DNA of 64,000 bases, taken from positions 2,178,723-2,242,722 of the forward strand of contig NZ_CP147407.1 in assembly GCF_037201815.1 (NCBI RefSeq), in the 5' to 3' direction. Of this stretch, positions 8,461 to 17,734 are shown piece after piece; positions within the stretch are counted from its first letter, which is position 1; each line of letters starts with the position of its first letter. The stretch is from Metabacillus sp. FJAT-52054 (GTDB taxonomy: Bacteria; Bacillota; Bacilli; Bacillales; Bacillaceae). The position numbers and the translations under genes are program-made. Under the pieces are notes generated by a model that searched no databases, was not told the origin of the DNA, and worked only from the letters and a program-made list of their open reading frames with translations.

Positions 8461-9783
8461 TCAGGTGTCGTATAGCACGCTGTTTATTACTTCAAGACCC
8501 TCCATTAATTCTTCATCAGAAATGACCAGCGGACAAAGGAAGCGGATGACATTGCCGTATAGTCCTGCGCTCATTAAGATAACCCCTCGCTCATGAATCT
8601 TCTTCAGCAGATTGGCCGTTTGGTGTTTGTCAGGCTTCTGGCTGCCCAGTTCCGTTATTTCTACAGCCGCCATAGCTCCAAGCCGTCTTCCTTCTCCTAT
8701 AAACGGCAACTCCTCTGTCCATTTCCGGTAATACATTTCTATGGTTTCGCCGATCTTTTCCGACCGTTCAAGAAGCTTTTGGCTTTTTATCATTTTGATA
8801 ACCTCTAGAGCTGCTCTGCATCCAAGAGGACTTCCCCCGTATGTGCCGCCAATCTCCCCGATTTCAGGTGCATCCATTAGCTCCGCTCTGCCCGTCACGG
8901 CACTGATCGGCAAACCGGCAGCGATCGATTTTGACATCGTCACAATGTCCGGAACCACCCCAAAATGCTCGATTCCAAACCATTTTCCCGTTCTGCCGAA
9001 TCCCGTTTGGACCTCATCCGCGATAAATAGGATGCCGCTTTCTTCACAAATCTGCTTCACTTGCCGGACAAAGGAAGCGGAGGGAATGACAAAGCCTCCC
9101 TCGCCCTGAACCGGCTCCATAATAATGGCTGCAATATCTTCCGCGGGAACCTCGGTCAAAAAAAACGTTTCAAGCTGCTTAATTGCCTGCGCGTCAATTT
9201 CTTCTTTGGATTGCCCAACTGAATGAAAGTAATAAGGGAATGGGAGTTTATAAATATCAGGAGGAAATGGGCCGAAACCATTTTTGTATGGCTTCACCTT
9301 GCTCGTAAGCCCCATGGCCATATAGGTTCTCCCATGGAATCCTCTTTCAAAGGAAACAACAGCTCTCCGTCCGGTAGCTCTTCGCGCAATCTTCACTGCG
9401 TTTTCGACTGCTTCGGCTCCACTGTTCAAAAAGAAGGTTTTTTTATGGTGGTTCCCCGGTGTAAGCCGGTTCAGCTCTTCGGCCAATTCAATATACGATT
9501 CATAAAGCAGGACGTGAAAGCTCGGATGAATGAACAAATCAAGCTGCTCCTTCAGCGCCTTCACGACTCCATCCGGACAGTGTCCGGCATTTAATGTCCC
9601 GATTCCTCCTGCAAAATCCAGGTACGTATTTCCTTCCGCATCGGTTACCTGAGCCCCCTTAGCGTGAGTGATGAACTTGTTCATCACATGAAAAGGTCCT
9701 CTCGGAACGTGCTGTTTTCTTCGTTCCATCAGCTTCTCAGTCGCTTTGCCTGAAGCAGCATGAAGCGAAATGAATTTTGTCAA
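8461..9783 (-). CDS. Class III aminotransferase, GabT-like (extra member of yod operon)
   Basis: A 440-aa PLP-dependent class III aminotransferase. It has the substrate/cofactor loop FLNSGAEAVENAVKIAR, the Asp motif FIADEVQTGFGRTG and the PLP lysine in TMSKSIAAGLP. The closest family by motif is 4-aminobutyrate aminotransferase (GabT), but omega-amino acids derived from lysine are an equally good substrate guess in this context. I use TTG 9783, preceded by GGGGGAG and overlapping the yodQ stop as TTGA, rather than the longer frame. B. subtilis has no gene here as I recall its operon, so this is an addition. Confidence 0.88.
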   Translation of the reverse strand: MTKFISLHAASGKATEKLMERRKQHVPRGPFHVMNKFITHAKGAQVTDAEGNTYLDFAGGIGTLNAGHCPDGVVKALKEQLDLFIHPSFHVLLYESYIELAEELNRLTPGNHHKKTFFLNSGAEAVENAVKIARRATGRRAVVSFERGFHGRTYMAMGLTSKVKPYKNGFGPFPPDIYKLPFPYYFHSVGQSKEEIDAQAIKQLETFFLTEVPAEDIAAIIMEPVQGEGGFVIPSASFVRQVKQICEESGILFIADEVQTGFGRTGKWFGIEHFGVVPDIVTMSKSIAAGLPISAVTGRAELMDAPEIGEIGGTYGGSPLGCRAALEVIKMIKSQKLLERSEKIGETIEMYYRKWTEELPFIGEGRRLGAMAAVEITELGSQKPDKHQTANLLKKIHERGVILMSAGLYGNVIRFLCPLVISDEELMEGLEVINSVLYDT

Positions 9784-11060
9784 TTTGACTCCCCCTTCGA
9801 CGTTCTGCACCATTTTAAAGCAAAGAGAGCCATTACCTTCGCAGCCTGAATGACATTTTTCACCGGAATGTACTCATTTGGATGATGAGCAGTTTCCGTG
9901 ATGCCGGGCCCAAACACAATCGAGGGTATGCTGCCTGCTGCTGAAATCATACCCGCATCAGTCCCCCATGGTGAAGCCTCCATAACCGGCTGCTCCCCTG
10001 TCACTTCCTTAAAGCTTTGAACGAGGCAGTCAATGAGCAGATGATCCGGTTCCAGCTCATTTGGAAGCCACCTGGCTCCATACCACTGCAGCTCTGCGGG
10101 ATGATCAGCGAACCATGGATCAAACCCAGCCAGCCGCTCTAAATATTCCTGCATCTCTTGTTGGACCTCTTCCATTTGTTCATTAGGTGCAACACCGCAT
10201 CTGCCTTCGAGAATGACACGGTCCGGGACGGAGGATGGCCAGTTGCCTCCGGTTATTTTTCCAATATTGATTGGTATGGGAATAGGTGTGGACGCATAAA
10301 GAGGATCTGTAATCCGGTCATTACGCACTTTTTCGAGCTCCCGAATGTGGTTCATGACCATCATCGCCTTCTCAATGGCTGAAACTCCTTCATACCTCGT
10401 ACCGCCGTGAGCGGATTTACCGTGCACAATTACTTTGAACCACATCGAGCCCTGCTGCTTTGGGAAAATTTTCATATTGGTCGGCTCAGGGATAATGGCT
10501 GCATCCGCTTCCCAGCCCCTTAAAATGGCATCCAATGTACCTGCTCCGCCACTTTCCTCTTCAATCACACTTTGAAAAATAATGTCTCCTTTAATAGAAG
10601 TCTGACATCTAGAAATCGCTTCCAGCGCCATCAGCATCGAGACGTTTCCGCCCTTCATGTCTGAGGTTCCTCTTCCATAGACGTTGCCATTCTCAAGCTT
10701 TGGAAAGAAAGGCTCTCGATCCCATTGCTCCAAATCTCCTTCAGGCACAACATCGATGTGGCCGTTGAAGATCAGTGATTTTCCGCCTCCGCTGCCCTTT
10801 AGGACGGCGGCAATATTTGGACTTTCTTTAAAATTCGACCTAGTTGAATAAAAATGCCGGTGCGATTTCAGTTTCTTTCCTCCAGGCTCCCATATGTCAA
10901 TTTCAAGCCCGATCTGTCTGCATTTTTCCAAAACAATCGCCTGGGCAGAGGCTTCGTTTCCCTGAGTGCTTGGCTGCTCCACTAACTTTTGCAGCAATTT
11001 AACCGCACGATGCTGATTGTTATCCAGCCACTGGCAAATCGCCAATTGCTCCTGATCCAT
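9780..11060 (-). CDS. yodQ: M20 family deacylase/peptidase YodQ
   Basis: A 426-aa ArgE/DapE-type M20 metallohydrolase. Metal-ligand motifs are visible: NGHIDVVPEGD (His and catalytic Asp), GRGTSDMKGG, and VIEEESGG with the catalytic and ligand glutamates, plus a late His in TAHHPNEYIP. It probably removes an acyl group from an amino acid intermediate of the yod pathway. Start: ATG 11060 with GGAAGGAT ahead. It lies 13 bases after yodR and overlaps the next gene by 4 bases, showing tight operon structure. Confidence 0.92.
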   Translation of the reverse strand: MDQEQLAICQWLDNNQHRAVKLLQKLVEQPSTQGNEASAQAIVLEKCRQIGLEIDIWEPGGKKLKSHRHFYSTRSNFKESPNIAAVLKGSGGGKSLIFNGHIDVVPEGDLEQWDREPFFPKLENGNVYGRGTSDMKGGNVSMLMALEAISRCQTSIKGDIIFQSVIEEESGGAGTLDAILRGWEADAAIIPEPTNMKIFPKQQGSMWFKVIVHGKSAHGGTRYEGVSAIEKAMMVMNHIRELEKVRNDRITDPLYASTPIPIPINIGKITGGNWPSSVPDRVILEGRCGVAPNEQMEEVQQEMQEYLERLAGFDPWFADHPAELQWYGARWLPNELEPDHLLIDCLVQSFKEVTGEQPVMEASPWGTDAGMISAAGSIPSIVFGPGITETAHHPNEYIPVKNVIQAAKVMALFALKWCRTSKGESN

Positions 11061-11073
11061 GCAATCATCCTTC

Positions 11074-11736
11074 CTATGCTTGTAATTCAGGTGAAATAAT
11101 TAACGAAGCCCCCGTTTTGCGGATGACTTCCTCAACGGAAAAAGATTCCATAACCTCGGTCAGCATAAGTCCTGAATCTGTTACATCCAGTACCGCCATT
11201 TCCGTAATGATCCGGCTGACACATTTTTGAGCTGTTATCGGCAAAGAGCATTGATCCACTATTTTAGGCCGGCCATGCTTGTCTGTATGGCTCATCACCA
11301 CGAGAACCTTCCTCGCTTTTTGAGCAAGCTCCATCGCTCCTCCCATTCCGGGAATCGTTTTTCCGGGTACAATCCAATTGGAGAGGTCACCGCTCGAACT
11401 CACCTCAAGAGACCCCAGTATGGTCATATCAATGCAGCCGCTGCGAATCATCCCAAATGCCGCTGCAGAATCAAAGTAGGATATCCCTTTTCCTTCAGTA
11501 ACCGGAAAACCCGCCGCATTGCAGAGCTCCCACTCTTCCTCGCCTGTAGGAGGCTCGGGGCCCATCCCCAAAATTCCGTTCTCTGCCTGGATCATGACCG
11601 GAAAGTCCATAGGCAAAAAATTCGGTACGAGTGAAGGAATTCCAATGCCTAAATTAAGCACCATTCCCTTCTCCACTTCCTGTGCAGCCCTTTTGGCAAT
11701 GCTCAGCTTTGTTTCTCTTCCCATACCCATTTCCAA
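11074..11736 (-). CDS. yodR: CoA-transferase subunit B, YodR
   Basis: A 220-aa protein of the 3-oxoacid CoA-transferase family. It contains NLGIGIPSLVPNFLP near the start and the catalytic glutamate in QAENGILGMGP (the SENG-like motif). It pairs with YodS; together they should move CoA between short-chain acids, such as acetoacetate or keto acids from lysine breakdown. The start is uncertain: TTG 11736 follows GGGAG by 4 bases, while ATG 11730 follows by 10. It overlaps the yodS 3' end by 34 bases in another frame. Confidence 0.92.
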   Translation of the reverse strand: MEMGMGRETKLSIAKRAAQEVEKGMVLNLGIGIPSLVPNFLPMDFPVMIQAENGILGMGPEPPTGEEEWELCNAAGFPVTEGKGISYFDSAAAFGMIRSGCIDMTILGSLEVSSSGDLSNWIVPGKTIPGMGGAMELAQKARKVLVVMSHTDKHGRPKIVDQCSLPITAQKCVSRIITEMAVLDVTDSGLMLTEVMESFSVEEVIRKTGASLIISPELQA

Positions 11737-12404
11737 TTCACTCCCTTGCTTTGCACAACCGTCTGGATAAACACACCAGGCGTGATAACCTCATCCCCAT
11801 TCATGTCCCCGGCGTTTACCAGTTCCTCTGCCTCCGCGGCCGTGTAATCAGCAGCCATCGCCATAAGCGGATTCATATTACGTGCGCTTTTGCAGTAACT
11901 GAGGTTCCCCCAATTATCTGCTTTGCCGCAATGCAGGATAGCTGTATCGGCTCGGATGGCCGTTTCCAGGAGATACGATTTCCCTCCTGACTCAATCAGC
12001 TGCTTACCATTCCTCACGTATTCATTTTCCAAACCAATATCTGTTAAAATCCCTCCAAGGCCTGTACCTCCGGCGCGGATTCGTTCAGCAAGTGTCCCCT
12101 GCGGCGAAAATTCAACCTCAAGCTTCCCCTCGGTCATCAGTTTTCCGGCAATCGGATTTGATCCAATGTGGGAGGCCGTCAGCTTCCTTGCTCTCCCCGC
12201 CGTAATCAGCCTGCCCGCTCCGATATCAGGAAATCCTGCATCATTACAGATAATATGAAGATCCCGGATACCTTTTTCTAAAATGGCATCAATAAGGAGG
12301 GGGGGCGAACCTACTCCGCCGAACCCGCCAATCATAAGCGATGTCCCGTCTTTGACTGTTTTTATCGCTTCCTCTGCCTGACGGATCTTACTGTATTCCT
12401 CCAT
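11703..12404 (-). CDS. yodS: CoA-transferase subunit A, YodS
   Basis: A 233-aa CoA-transferase alpha subunit with the oxyanion/CoA-binding motif IGGFGGVGSPPLLIDA near residue 22. It is encoded directly before yodR, as expected for a heteromeric enzyme. The gene begins 3 bases after the end of yodT. The short overlaps imply fixed stoichiometry with YodR. The substrate is not established; in B. subtilis the yod genes are sporulation-expressed and the pathway is poorly defined. Confidence 0.92.
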   Translation of the reverse strand: MEEYSKIRQAEEAIKTVKDGTSLMIGGFGGVGSPPLLIDAILEKGIRDLHIICNDAGFPDIGAGRLITAGRARKLTASHIGSNPIAGKLMTEGKLEVEFSPQGTLAERIRAGGTGLGGILTDIGLENEYVRNGKQLIESGGKSYLLETAIRADTAILHCGKADNWGNLSYCKSARNMNPLMAMAADYTAAEAEELVNAGDMNGDEVITPGVFIQTVVQSKGVNWKWVWEEKQS

Positions 12405-12407
12405 CCC

Positions 12408-13748
12408 TTACCCCTCCTTTTGCCATTGACTAAATTGGATGCACGTTCTTTTAAATCGCTTAAGCAACTCCGCTGTTTCCTGAATCGTAATGGTGAGCGG
12501 CGGAGCAATTATCACCGCATCTCCGTCCCCGCCATCGACTCCCGCACTTGCAGGATACAGAATAAGGCCGTTTCTGAATGCAAGCTCCACCAATTTGGCC
12601 CCCGCCTTCAGGTGCTTTGGAAAAGGAGTCATGTCATTGGGATTGTTCACTAATTCGATCCCTATTAAAAGCCCTCTTCCTCTCACCTCTCCTATAAAAG
12701 GGAATGATGACTGCATGTCTTTTAGCTGCTCCTTAAGATGCTGGCCCTGCCTTGCTGCCTGTTCAGCAAGGCTATGCTTATCCATATATTTCAGTACCGC
12801 TAAGGCGGCTGCCGCTGACTGGGGATTCCCGCTATGCGTATGCCCGCTCATGATCACACGGCTGCCTTCCTGAAATGGCTTCATCACTTTATCGGAGGCA
12901 ACGGCGGCGGCGATTGGACTGTAGCCCGCACCCAGCCCTTTGCCAAGCACAACTATATCAGGAAGACAATCCCAGTGTTCAGTAGCCAGTACCTTTCCGG
13001 TTCTTCCCATCCCTGTCATCACTTCATCCGCAATAAACAGGACATCATACCGGTCGCAAATCTCCCGGAGTCGTTCATAATATCCAGGCGGCGGAGTGAG
13101 ACATGCTCCAGCCGCGCCAACAATTGGTTCTGCTATAAACGCCGCTATATTTTCGTCTCCCATTCTCCTAATTGAACGCACCAGATCATCCGCACACATG
13201 AGATTGCAAGATGGATAGGCTTGCTGGTAGGGACACCGGTAACAATAGGGCGCTGAAACATCCGGATTTGAGGCAAGGTGGTCCGTAAATCTCACCCGGC
13301 GCTCAGGGTATCCGGAAAGTGACAGGGCCCCCATTGTAATTCCGTGGTAACTCCGCCAGCGTGATAGAATAGCCGTTTTAGACGGCCTCCCCTTTTCCTG
13401 CCAGTACTGAATCGCCATCTTCATTGCCGTTTCCGCGGCCTCAGACCCGCTGTTTACGAAAAAACTCCAATTTAAATCGCCCGGCAGCAGCTCTGCAAGC
13501 TTTTCCGCCAGCGCCTCGGCTGCCTTGCTTGTAAAATGGGAACGGTACACAAATGAAACTTTTTTCGCCTGTTCATTCATTGCTTCCGTAATTTCTCGTA
13601 CCCCGTGCCCAATGCTGCACGTAATCGCACCTGACGATCCATCCAAATACTCCTTGCCATCCGCACCATATAAATAAACGCCCCTCCCAAAAGCAATTTC
13701 CGGAAGCTGCTCGTCTACAAGAGGCTTTATCAGATAACTCCTCTTCAC
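12408..13748 (-). CDS. yodT: Class III aminotransferase YodT
   Basis: A 446-aa PLP-dependent class III aminotransferase: FFVNSGSEAAETAMKMA, FIADEVMTGMGRTGK, and the PLP lysine in VVLGKGLGAGYSP. A three-Cys stretch (APYCYRCPYQ... and SCNLMC) in the middle is unusual and could bind metal. It starts at GTG behind GGAGGG and is the first gene of the operon, downstream of a sigma-E-like promoter. It is distinct from the GabT-like enzyme four genes on, so the operon has two aminotransferases of different subtypes. Confidence 0.92.
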   Translation of the reverse strand: MKRSYLIKPLVDEQLPEIAFGRGVYLYGADGKEYLDGSSGAITCSIGHGVREITEAMNEQAKKVSFVYRSHFTSKAAEALAEKLAELLPGDLNWSFFVNSGSEAAETAMKMAIQYWQEKGRPSKTAILSRWRSYHGITMGALSLSGYPERRVRFTDHLASNPDVSAPYCYRCPYQQAYPSCNLMCADDLVRSIRRMGDENIAAFIAEPIVGAAGACLTPPPGYYERLREICDRYDVLFIADEVMTGMGRTGKVLATEHWDCLPDIVVLGKGLGAGYSPIAAAVASDKVMKPFQEGSRVIMSGHTHSGNPQSAAAALAVLKYMDKHSLAEQAARQGQHLKEQLKDMQSSFPFIGEVRGRGLLIGIELVNNPNDMTPFPKHLKAGAKLVELAFRNGLILYPASAGVDGGDGDAVIIAPPLTITIQETAELLKRFKRTCIQFSQWQKEG

Positions 13749-13786
13749 CCTTCATCCCTCCCGATCGCCAAACCATCTATTTTTAC

Positions 13787-13815
13787 ATTGTATGTATGAA
13801 TTCTGCTGTTTATTT
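13787..13815 (-). promoter_or_regulatory. Sigma-E-type promoter of the yod/kam operon
   Basis: The minus strand has CATACAAT (13787-13794), a perfect sigma-E -10, with AAATAAA 14 bases upstream as a partial -35 (4 of 7). The predicted start is about 30 bases before the yodT GTG. The B. subtilis operon is known to depend on sigma-E, which makes this reading likely. Confidence 0.7.
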
Positions 13816-13938
13816 CAGGAGGTTGGGCGGATTTTATGGGAGAGTACGGGGATGAAAGACTGAATATGGACCTGGTTCGGCCCATCAGTCTCTATTTCTA
13901 TGCCCAGCTGCTTTTCTTTACATGGTGAAGACAAACAG

Positions 13939-13969
13939 AAAAACCCGCTGGCTGCATGCTCCGGCGGGG
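13939..13969 (-). terminator. Rho-independent terminator after bioB
   Basis: CCCGCCGG and CCAGCGGG form a stem with a 9-base loop, followed on the minus strand by five T. It lies 19 bases beyond the bioB stop. Confidence 0.8.
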
Positions 13970-13987
13970 TAAATTCAAATCAATTGA

Positions 13988-14980
13988 TTATATGGTATTT
14001 GCCGGCCATTCAATTTCAAAGCCTAGATCCTCTAGCATTTTATGGTCGCTGGAACTTTCCTGGCCTGCCGTCGTTAAGTAATCTCCGACGAAAATGGAGT
14101 TCGCCGCATACAATCCAAGAGGCTGCAGTGAGCGCAAATTGACTTCTCTTCCTCCTGATATCCGAATCTCCTTTGAAGGATTTACGAAACGGAACAGGGC
14201 AAGCACTCTGAGACAGTAGCGCGGATTGAGTTCGTTTGTTCCTTCGAGCGGTGTGCCGTCAATGGCATGCAAAAAGTTCACAGGAATGCTGTCTGCATCA
14301 AGCTCTTTTAGCTGAAAGGCCATAGAAATCACATCTTCCAGACTTTCTTTCATGCCAATGATCACTCCTGAGCAAGGAGAGATGCCGGCTTCCTTAACCG
14401 ATTGAACGGTTTGAATACGGTCGTCATATGTATGTGAGGTTGTGATTTGCTCATGGTGCTCTTTAGAAGTGTTGACATTATGATTGTACCTGTCAACTCC
14501 TGCTTCTTTAAGCCTTTCTGCCTGACCGGGTTTAAGGATTCCGAGGCAAGCGCAAATTTTGAGTCCGTACGTTTCTTTTATTTCTCTGACAGCTTCAGCG
14601 ACATGACCCACTTCTTTTTCCGAAGGTCCTCTCCCGCTTGCGACGATGCAATAGGTTCCTATGTTTAGATCAAAGGCTCTCTTCGCCCCATCGATAATCG
14701 ACTGCTTGTCCATCATTCTGTATTTTTCGATAGGCGCTGACGAAACAGATGACTGGGAGCAGTAGCCGCAGTTTTCCGGACACAGTCCGGATTTCGTATT
14801 AATGATCATGTTGAGCTTCACTTTTTTTCCGTAGAAGTGCTTTCGGATGTGAAAAGCTCCTTGCAGCAGTTCAAGCAGGTCATCGTCCTCCGACTGCAAT
14901 ATTAGCATAGCTTCCTCTGTTGTTAATGTATCATTCATTTCAATCAAACTCTTGGCTCTTTCAATCCAATTCATTTTCAT
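13988..14980 (-). CDS. bioB: Biotin synthase
   Basis: A radical-SAM enzyme converting dethiobiotin to biotin. The motif [11 protein letters not shown] gives the Cx3Cx2C cluster ligands; the conserved YNHNVNTS and [12 protein letters not shown] stretches with the Arg ligand of the second cluster are present. Three ATGs occur at the start. The second (14980) has 7-base spacing from GAGGGGG and gives 330 aa; the first is too close. No other bio gene is in the window, unlike the bioWAFDBI operon of B. subtilis, and it has its own terminator, so it appears monocistronic. Confidence 0.96.
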   Translation of the reverse strand: MKMNWIERAKSLIEMNDTLTTEEAMLILQSEDDDLLELLQGAFHIRKHFYGKKVKLNMIINTKSGLCPENCGYCSQSSVSSAPIEKYRMMDKQSIIDGAKRAFDLNIGTYCIVASGRGPSEKEVGHVAEAVREIKETYGLKICACLGILKPGQAERLKEAGVDRYNHNVNTSKEHHEQITTSHTYDDRIQTVQSVKEAGISPCSGVIIGMKESLEDVISMAFQLKELDADSIPVNFLHAIDGTPLEGTNELNPRYCLRVLALFRFVNPSKEIRISGGREVNLRSLQPLGLYAANSIFVGDYLTTAGQESSSDHKMLEDLGFEIEWPANTI

Positions 14981-15057
14981 TTCCATTCCCCCTCTGCTTC
15001 ATAATCGTAAAAAAAGACTTTCCATATGTCAACTTATTTATGATATGCGTTAACATT

Positions 15058-15080
15058 AAAAAACTGCCTTTTATCGGCAG
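15058..15080 (-). terminator. Rho-independent terminator of the first glycosyltransferase unit
   Basis: CTGCC and GGCAG flank a 7-base loop, followed on the minus strand by six T. It lies 11 bases after the stop of the 510-aa glycosyltransferase. Confidence 0.8.
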
Positions 15081-15090
15081 CCTCCTTGTA

Positions 15091-16623
15091 TTAATCCTTC
15101 CATTCGATTAAGTTAGGGTGCGGATCCAAAATGGACTCATATTGCTCCTTTACCCCATAGTGGAAATTAGAATCCAGTTCTAAATATCTTTTGAATTTTT
15201 CAAGACGGTCTTTCTCTCTGGACCATCCGAAATGCTTCACTCGGATAGGAGATATAGCGTTTGGAAGCTGAAAAACGTTTTCAGGCATTCGCCCGCAGTG
15301 CAGAGCAGTTTCCTTCCATTTGTATGAAAATCCAGGTCTGTATTTTAATAGGAACGGGCGGAACACATGATGCGCTCTCCACATATGATCCTCGCGATAA
15401 TGGGTTTCGTTCCAAAAGTCATATAGCCTGAAGGAGTGCAAATCGAATTCCTTGTTATGCATCAGCTTATTGAGTTCCTCACAAAATCCGTCTTCAAAAA
15501 ATTCATCTGCATCCAGGCTCAGAATCCAATCTGGATTTGTGGCAATGGTTTCTTCCCATTGCTGTTTACGTAATTCGATTTCATTATGAAACTTGGATGC
15601 TTCATTTGTGACGATGACATAGGGGACGTCGCTTAAACTCTCCTTGCATATCTCAAGGGTCCGATCCGTACTTCCATCGTTGATAATAACGGCATGATCA
15701 ATACATGAAGCATGATGCTCCAATACTTCCTTTAAAAACCTATTTTCTTCATTCCGGACAATCATAGATAAAGTCAGTTTGGGCTTATACTCTGATTTAA
15801 TCCTGATCCTGGTTTTCTTGTGAGCCTTTAAAAAGAAATCATCTGCTCCCTCTAAATCCGTGTCACGGTAAATATGATAAGGAGGATAATGCGTATCTGC
15901 ATAAAGCTTAAAGCCAATTGCTGCAGCCCTGATACAAAAATGCCGATCTTCTCCCCAAAATGAAAGGTTATAAATTTGACCGAAGCCGACACCCTTTTGA
16001 AGAGCTTTTCTGGAAAGCAGGGTACAGGCACCAAGTCCTCCTACTTCATAAACACCCGGCACTTTCATTTGGCTGATAAATTCATGAAAACGGGTAGTAG
16101 CTTCCTCATCCGAAAGCTGATCCCCTCTTCCTTTCTGATATTGCGTATATTCATCAGATAGCCATACTTGCGGCTGCTCCATCGAATCCGGCTGCCATCT
16201 AGTCCAGAATACTTCAGAAAGGATGTCTTTCTCCTGTTTAACCAAATGGGATATGGTCTCTGGATATAGCAGCAGGTCAGAGTCTACTAAAAACAAATAA
16301 TCAAATCCCTGCTGATCGGCATACTGGATCATGCTATCTTTAAAAGAGGCTACCTTCCAAACAAGATGTTCATTCCAATAATGAGTGGAGTGGTCCTTTA
16401 CATAAACATCTGAATAGGATGAGCGCTCAATTTTCACTCGTTTAGCCTTTTGCTGAAACTCGTAAAGAAGGCGGGTGGATTCAGGATCCTTATTGTCATC
16501 AATAAAGTAAAAACTGAGTTCCGTATCATCCTGATTTAAATGACCTAATGAGTAAAGGAATTCACTCAGAATTTCCGGTTTCTGATGAATTGGACTGCCA
16601 ATCAGCACTTTATTCTTGCTCAT
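15091..16623 (-). CDS. Two-domain glycosyltransferase
   Basis: A 510-aa protein. The N-terminal half (about 1-280) looks like a GT-A fold with a metal-binding acidic pair in FLVDSDLLLYPE. The C-terminal half (from about 285) is a classical GT2 domain: SMIVRNEENRFLKEVLEHH, then INDGSTDRT and SLDADEFF. It therefore may add two sugars or one sugar with one inactive domain. The frame is open for 50 codons further upstream, but ATG 16623 has GGAG at 7 bases and overlaps the upstream stop by 14 bases. It is the last gene of a three-gene unit with a GT2-TPR protein and a UDP-GlcNAc 2-epimerase. Confidence 0.85.
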   Translation of the reverse strand: MSKNKVLIGSPIHQKPEILSEFLYSLGHLNQDDTELSFYFIDDNKDPESTRLLYEFQQKAKRVKIERSSYSDVYVKDHSTHYWNEHLVWKVASFKDSMIQYADQQGFDYLFLVDSDLLLYPETISHLVKQEKDILSEVFWTRWQPDSMEQPQVWLSDEYTQYQKGRGDQLSDEEATTRFHEFISQMKVPGVYEVGGLGACTLLSRKALQKGVGFGQIYNLSFWGEDRHFCIRAAAIGFKLYADTHYPPYHIYRDTDLEGADDFFLKAHKKTRIRIKSEYKPKLTLSMIVRNEENRFLKEVLEHHASCIDHAVIINDGSTDRTLEICKESLSDVPYVIVTNEASKFHNEIELRKQQWEETIATNPDWILSLDADEFFEDGFCEELNKLMHNKEFDLHSFRLYDFWNETHYREDHMWRAHHVFRPFLLKYRPGFSYKWKETALHCGRMPENVFQLPNAISPIRVKHFGWSREKDRLEKFKRYLELDSNFHYGVKEQYESILDPHPNLIEWKD

Positions 16624-17716
16624 TATGACTCTCCTTTTTGTTCTGAAGAGCGAAAACCTGCTCAAGGTAACGTTTATTATGCAAATATTGCGGATTTTCC
16701 GGGCGGATAGACCCTGCTTGTTCATTATGGTATTGGGACAATTTATAATCACCAAGCCTGTCATAGCAAACACAGAGCTGAATATGCGGAATCCAGTCGG
16801 CGTAGGCTTGATTCTGCATCCCCCATGAAGAAGCTAATACTCCTATCGCTGCTGCTTGCTTATACCAATAAATCGCTGAGTGGTAATCCATCTTTTCAAA
16901 AAACGTATAGGCCAGCCTGCAGCAGAATTCCGGTCTGGGAGATTCATATTTAAAGGAGCGAAGCACACTGTATATCATTTTCTCCTGATTGGATAATTCA
17001 TGGTAGCAATCAGCTAATTTGCCGCATGCTGCTAAATTGTCTTCAATCCATCCTTTACCGTCAGAAAGAAATTTCTCATAATACTCCACTGCTCTTTTAT
17101 ACTGCTGATGGTCTTTTAATTCATTAGCAAAATAATATAAATCTCTCGGAGAAAACTTTTCTCCTTGTTTTAATCGATTTTCATAGATTCTCAGGTTCCG
17201 GTCGGAATCATGATGAATGCTGGCATGAGTTACAGCCGCGTCACTCGTAATAATGTGCCCGCCCACCTCCAAATATTCATGCACAGGACCAATCCATTTG
17301 AACCCCTTGCTTCTTTTTACTAAACGATTTCTTCTCAGCCTCATGACAGGTTTCCCATTTTCATCCATGGTCAAATTATAAAACATGGAGACGGAATCAA
17401 CAGACGGGTCAAGATTCTTTTTTAATTGGCCTAATTTCTTTCGATCTTCCTCTAAAAAAATATCATCAGCATCAAGCCAAAGGATGTATTCCTTTGTTGC
17501 TTTTTTAAATGAAAAATTTCGGGCTTTAGCGAAGTCATCTATCCATTTAAAGTCATAGATCTTTTTTGTAAACGATGAAACGATTTTTTTCGTTTGATCT
17601 GTTGAACCTGTATCGACAATGATGATTTCATCAACCAGATCTTTAACTGATTCCAGGCATCTGCCTATAACATCTTCTTCATTTTTTACAATCATACATA
17701 AACTGATCGTTACCAT
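16610..17716 (-). CDS. GT2 glycosyltransferase with TPR region
   Basis: A 368-aa protein. The N-terminal GT2 domain begins ISLCMIVKNEEDVIGRCLES and carries DTGSTDQT and the metal motif LDADD (about residue 83). From about residue 190 there are TPR-like helical repeats (LYYFANELKDHQQYKRAVEYYEKF and following). This architecture is common in Firmicute protein glycosyltransferases, including the SunS type, so a protein acceptor is plausible. Start ATG 17716 follows CGGAGG. It sits 18 bases after the 2-epimerase gene and overlaps the next glycosyltransferase. Confidence 0.88.
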   Translation of the reverse strand: MVTISLCMIVKNEEDVIGRCLESVKDLVDEIIIVDTGSTDQTKKIVSSFTKKIYDFKWIDDFAKARNFSFKKATKEYILWLDADDIFLEEDRKKLGQLKKNLDPSVDSVSMFYNLTMDENGKPVMRLRRNRLVKRSKGFKWIGPVHEYLEVGGHIITSDAAVTHASIHHDSDRNLRIYENRLKQGEKFSPRDLYYFANELKDHQQYKRAVEYYEKFLSDGKGWIEDNLAACGKLADCYHELSNQEKMIYSVLRSFKYESPRPEFCCRLAYTFFEKMDYHSAIYWYKQAAAIGVLASSWGMQNQAYADWIPHIQLCVCYDRLGDYKLSQYHNEQAGSIRPENPQYLHNKRYLEQVFALQNKKESHNEQE

Positions 17717-17734
17717 TGAATTTTAGCGCCTCCG

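Noticed and set aside
16624..16773. 50-residue N-terminal extension of the two-domain glycosyltransferase
   Set aside because: ATG 16623 has an optimal Shine-Dalgarno; the extension runs inside the upstream gene and lacks one.
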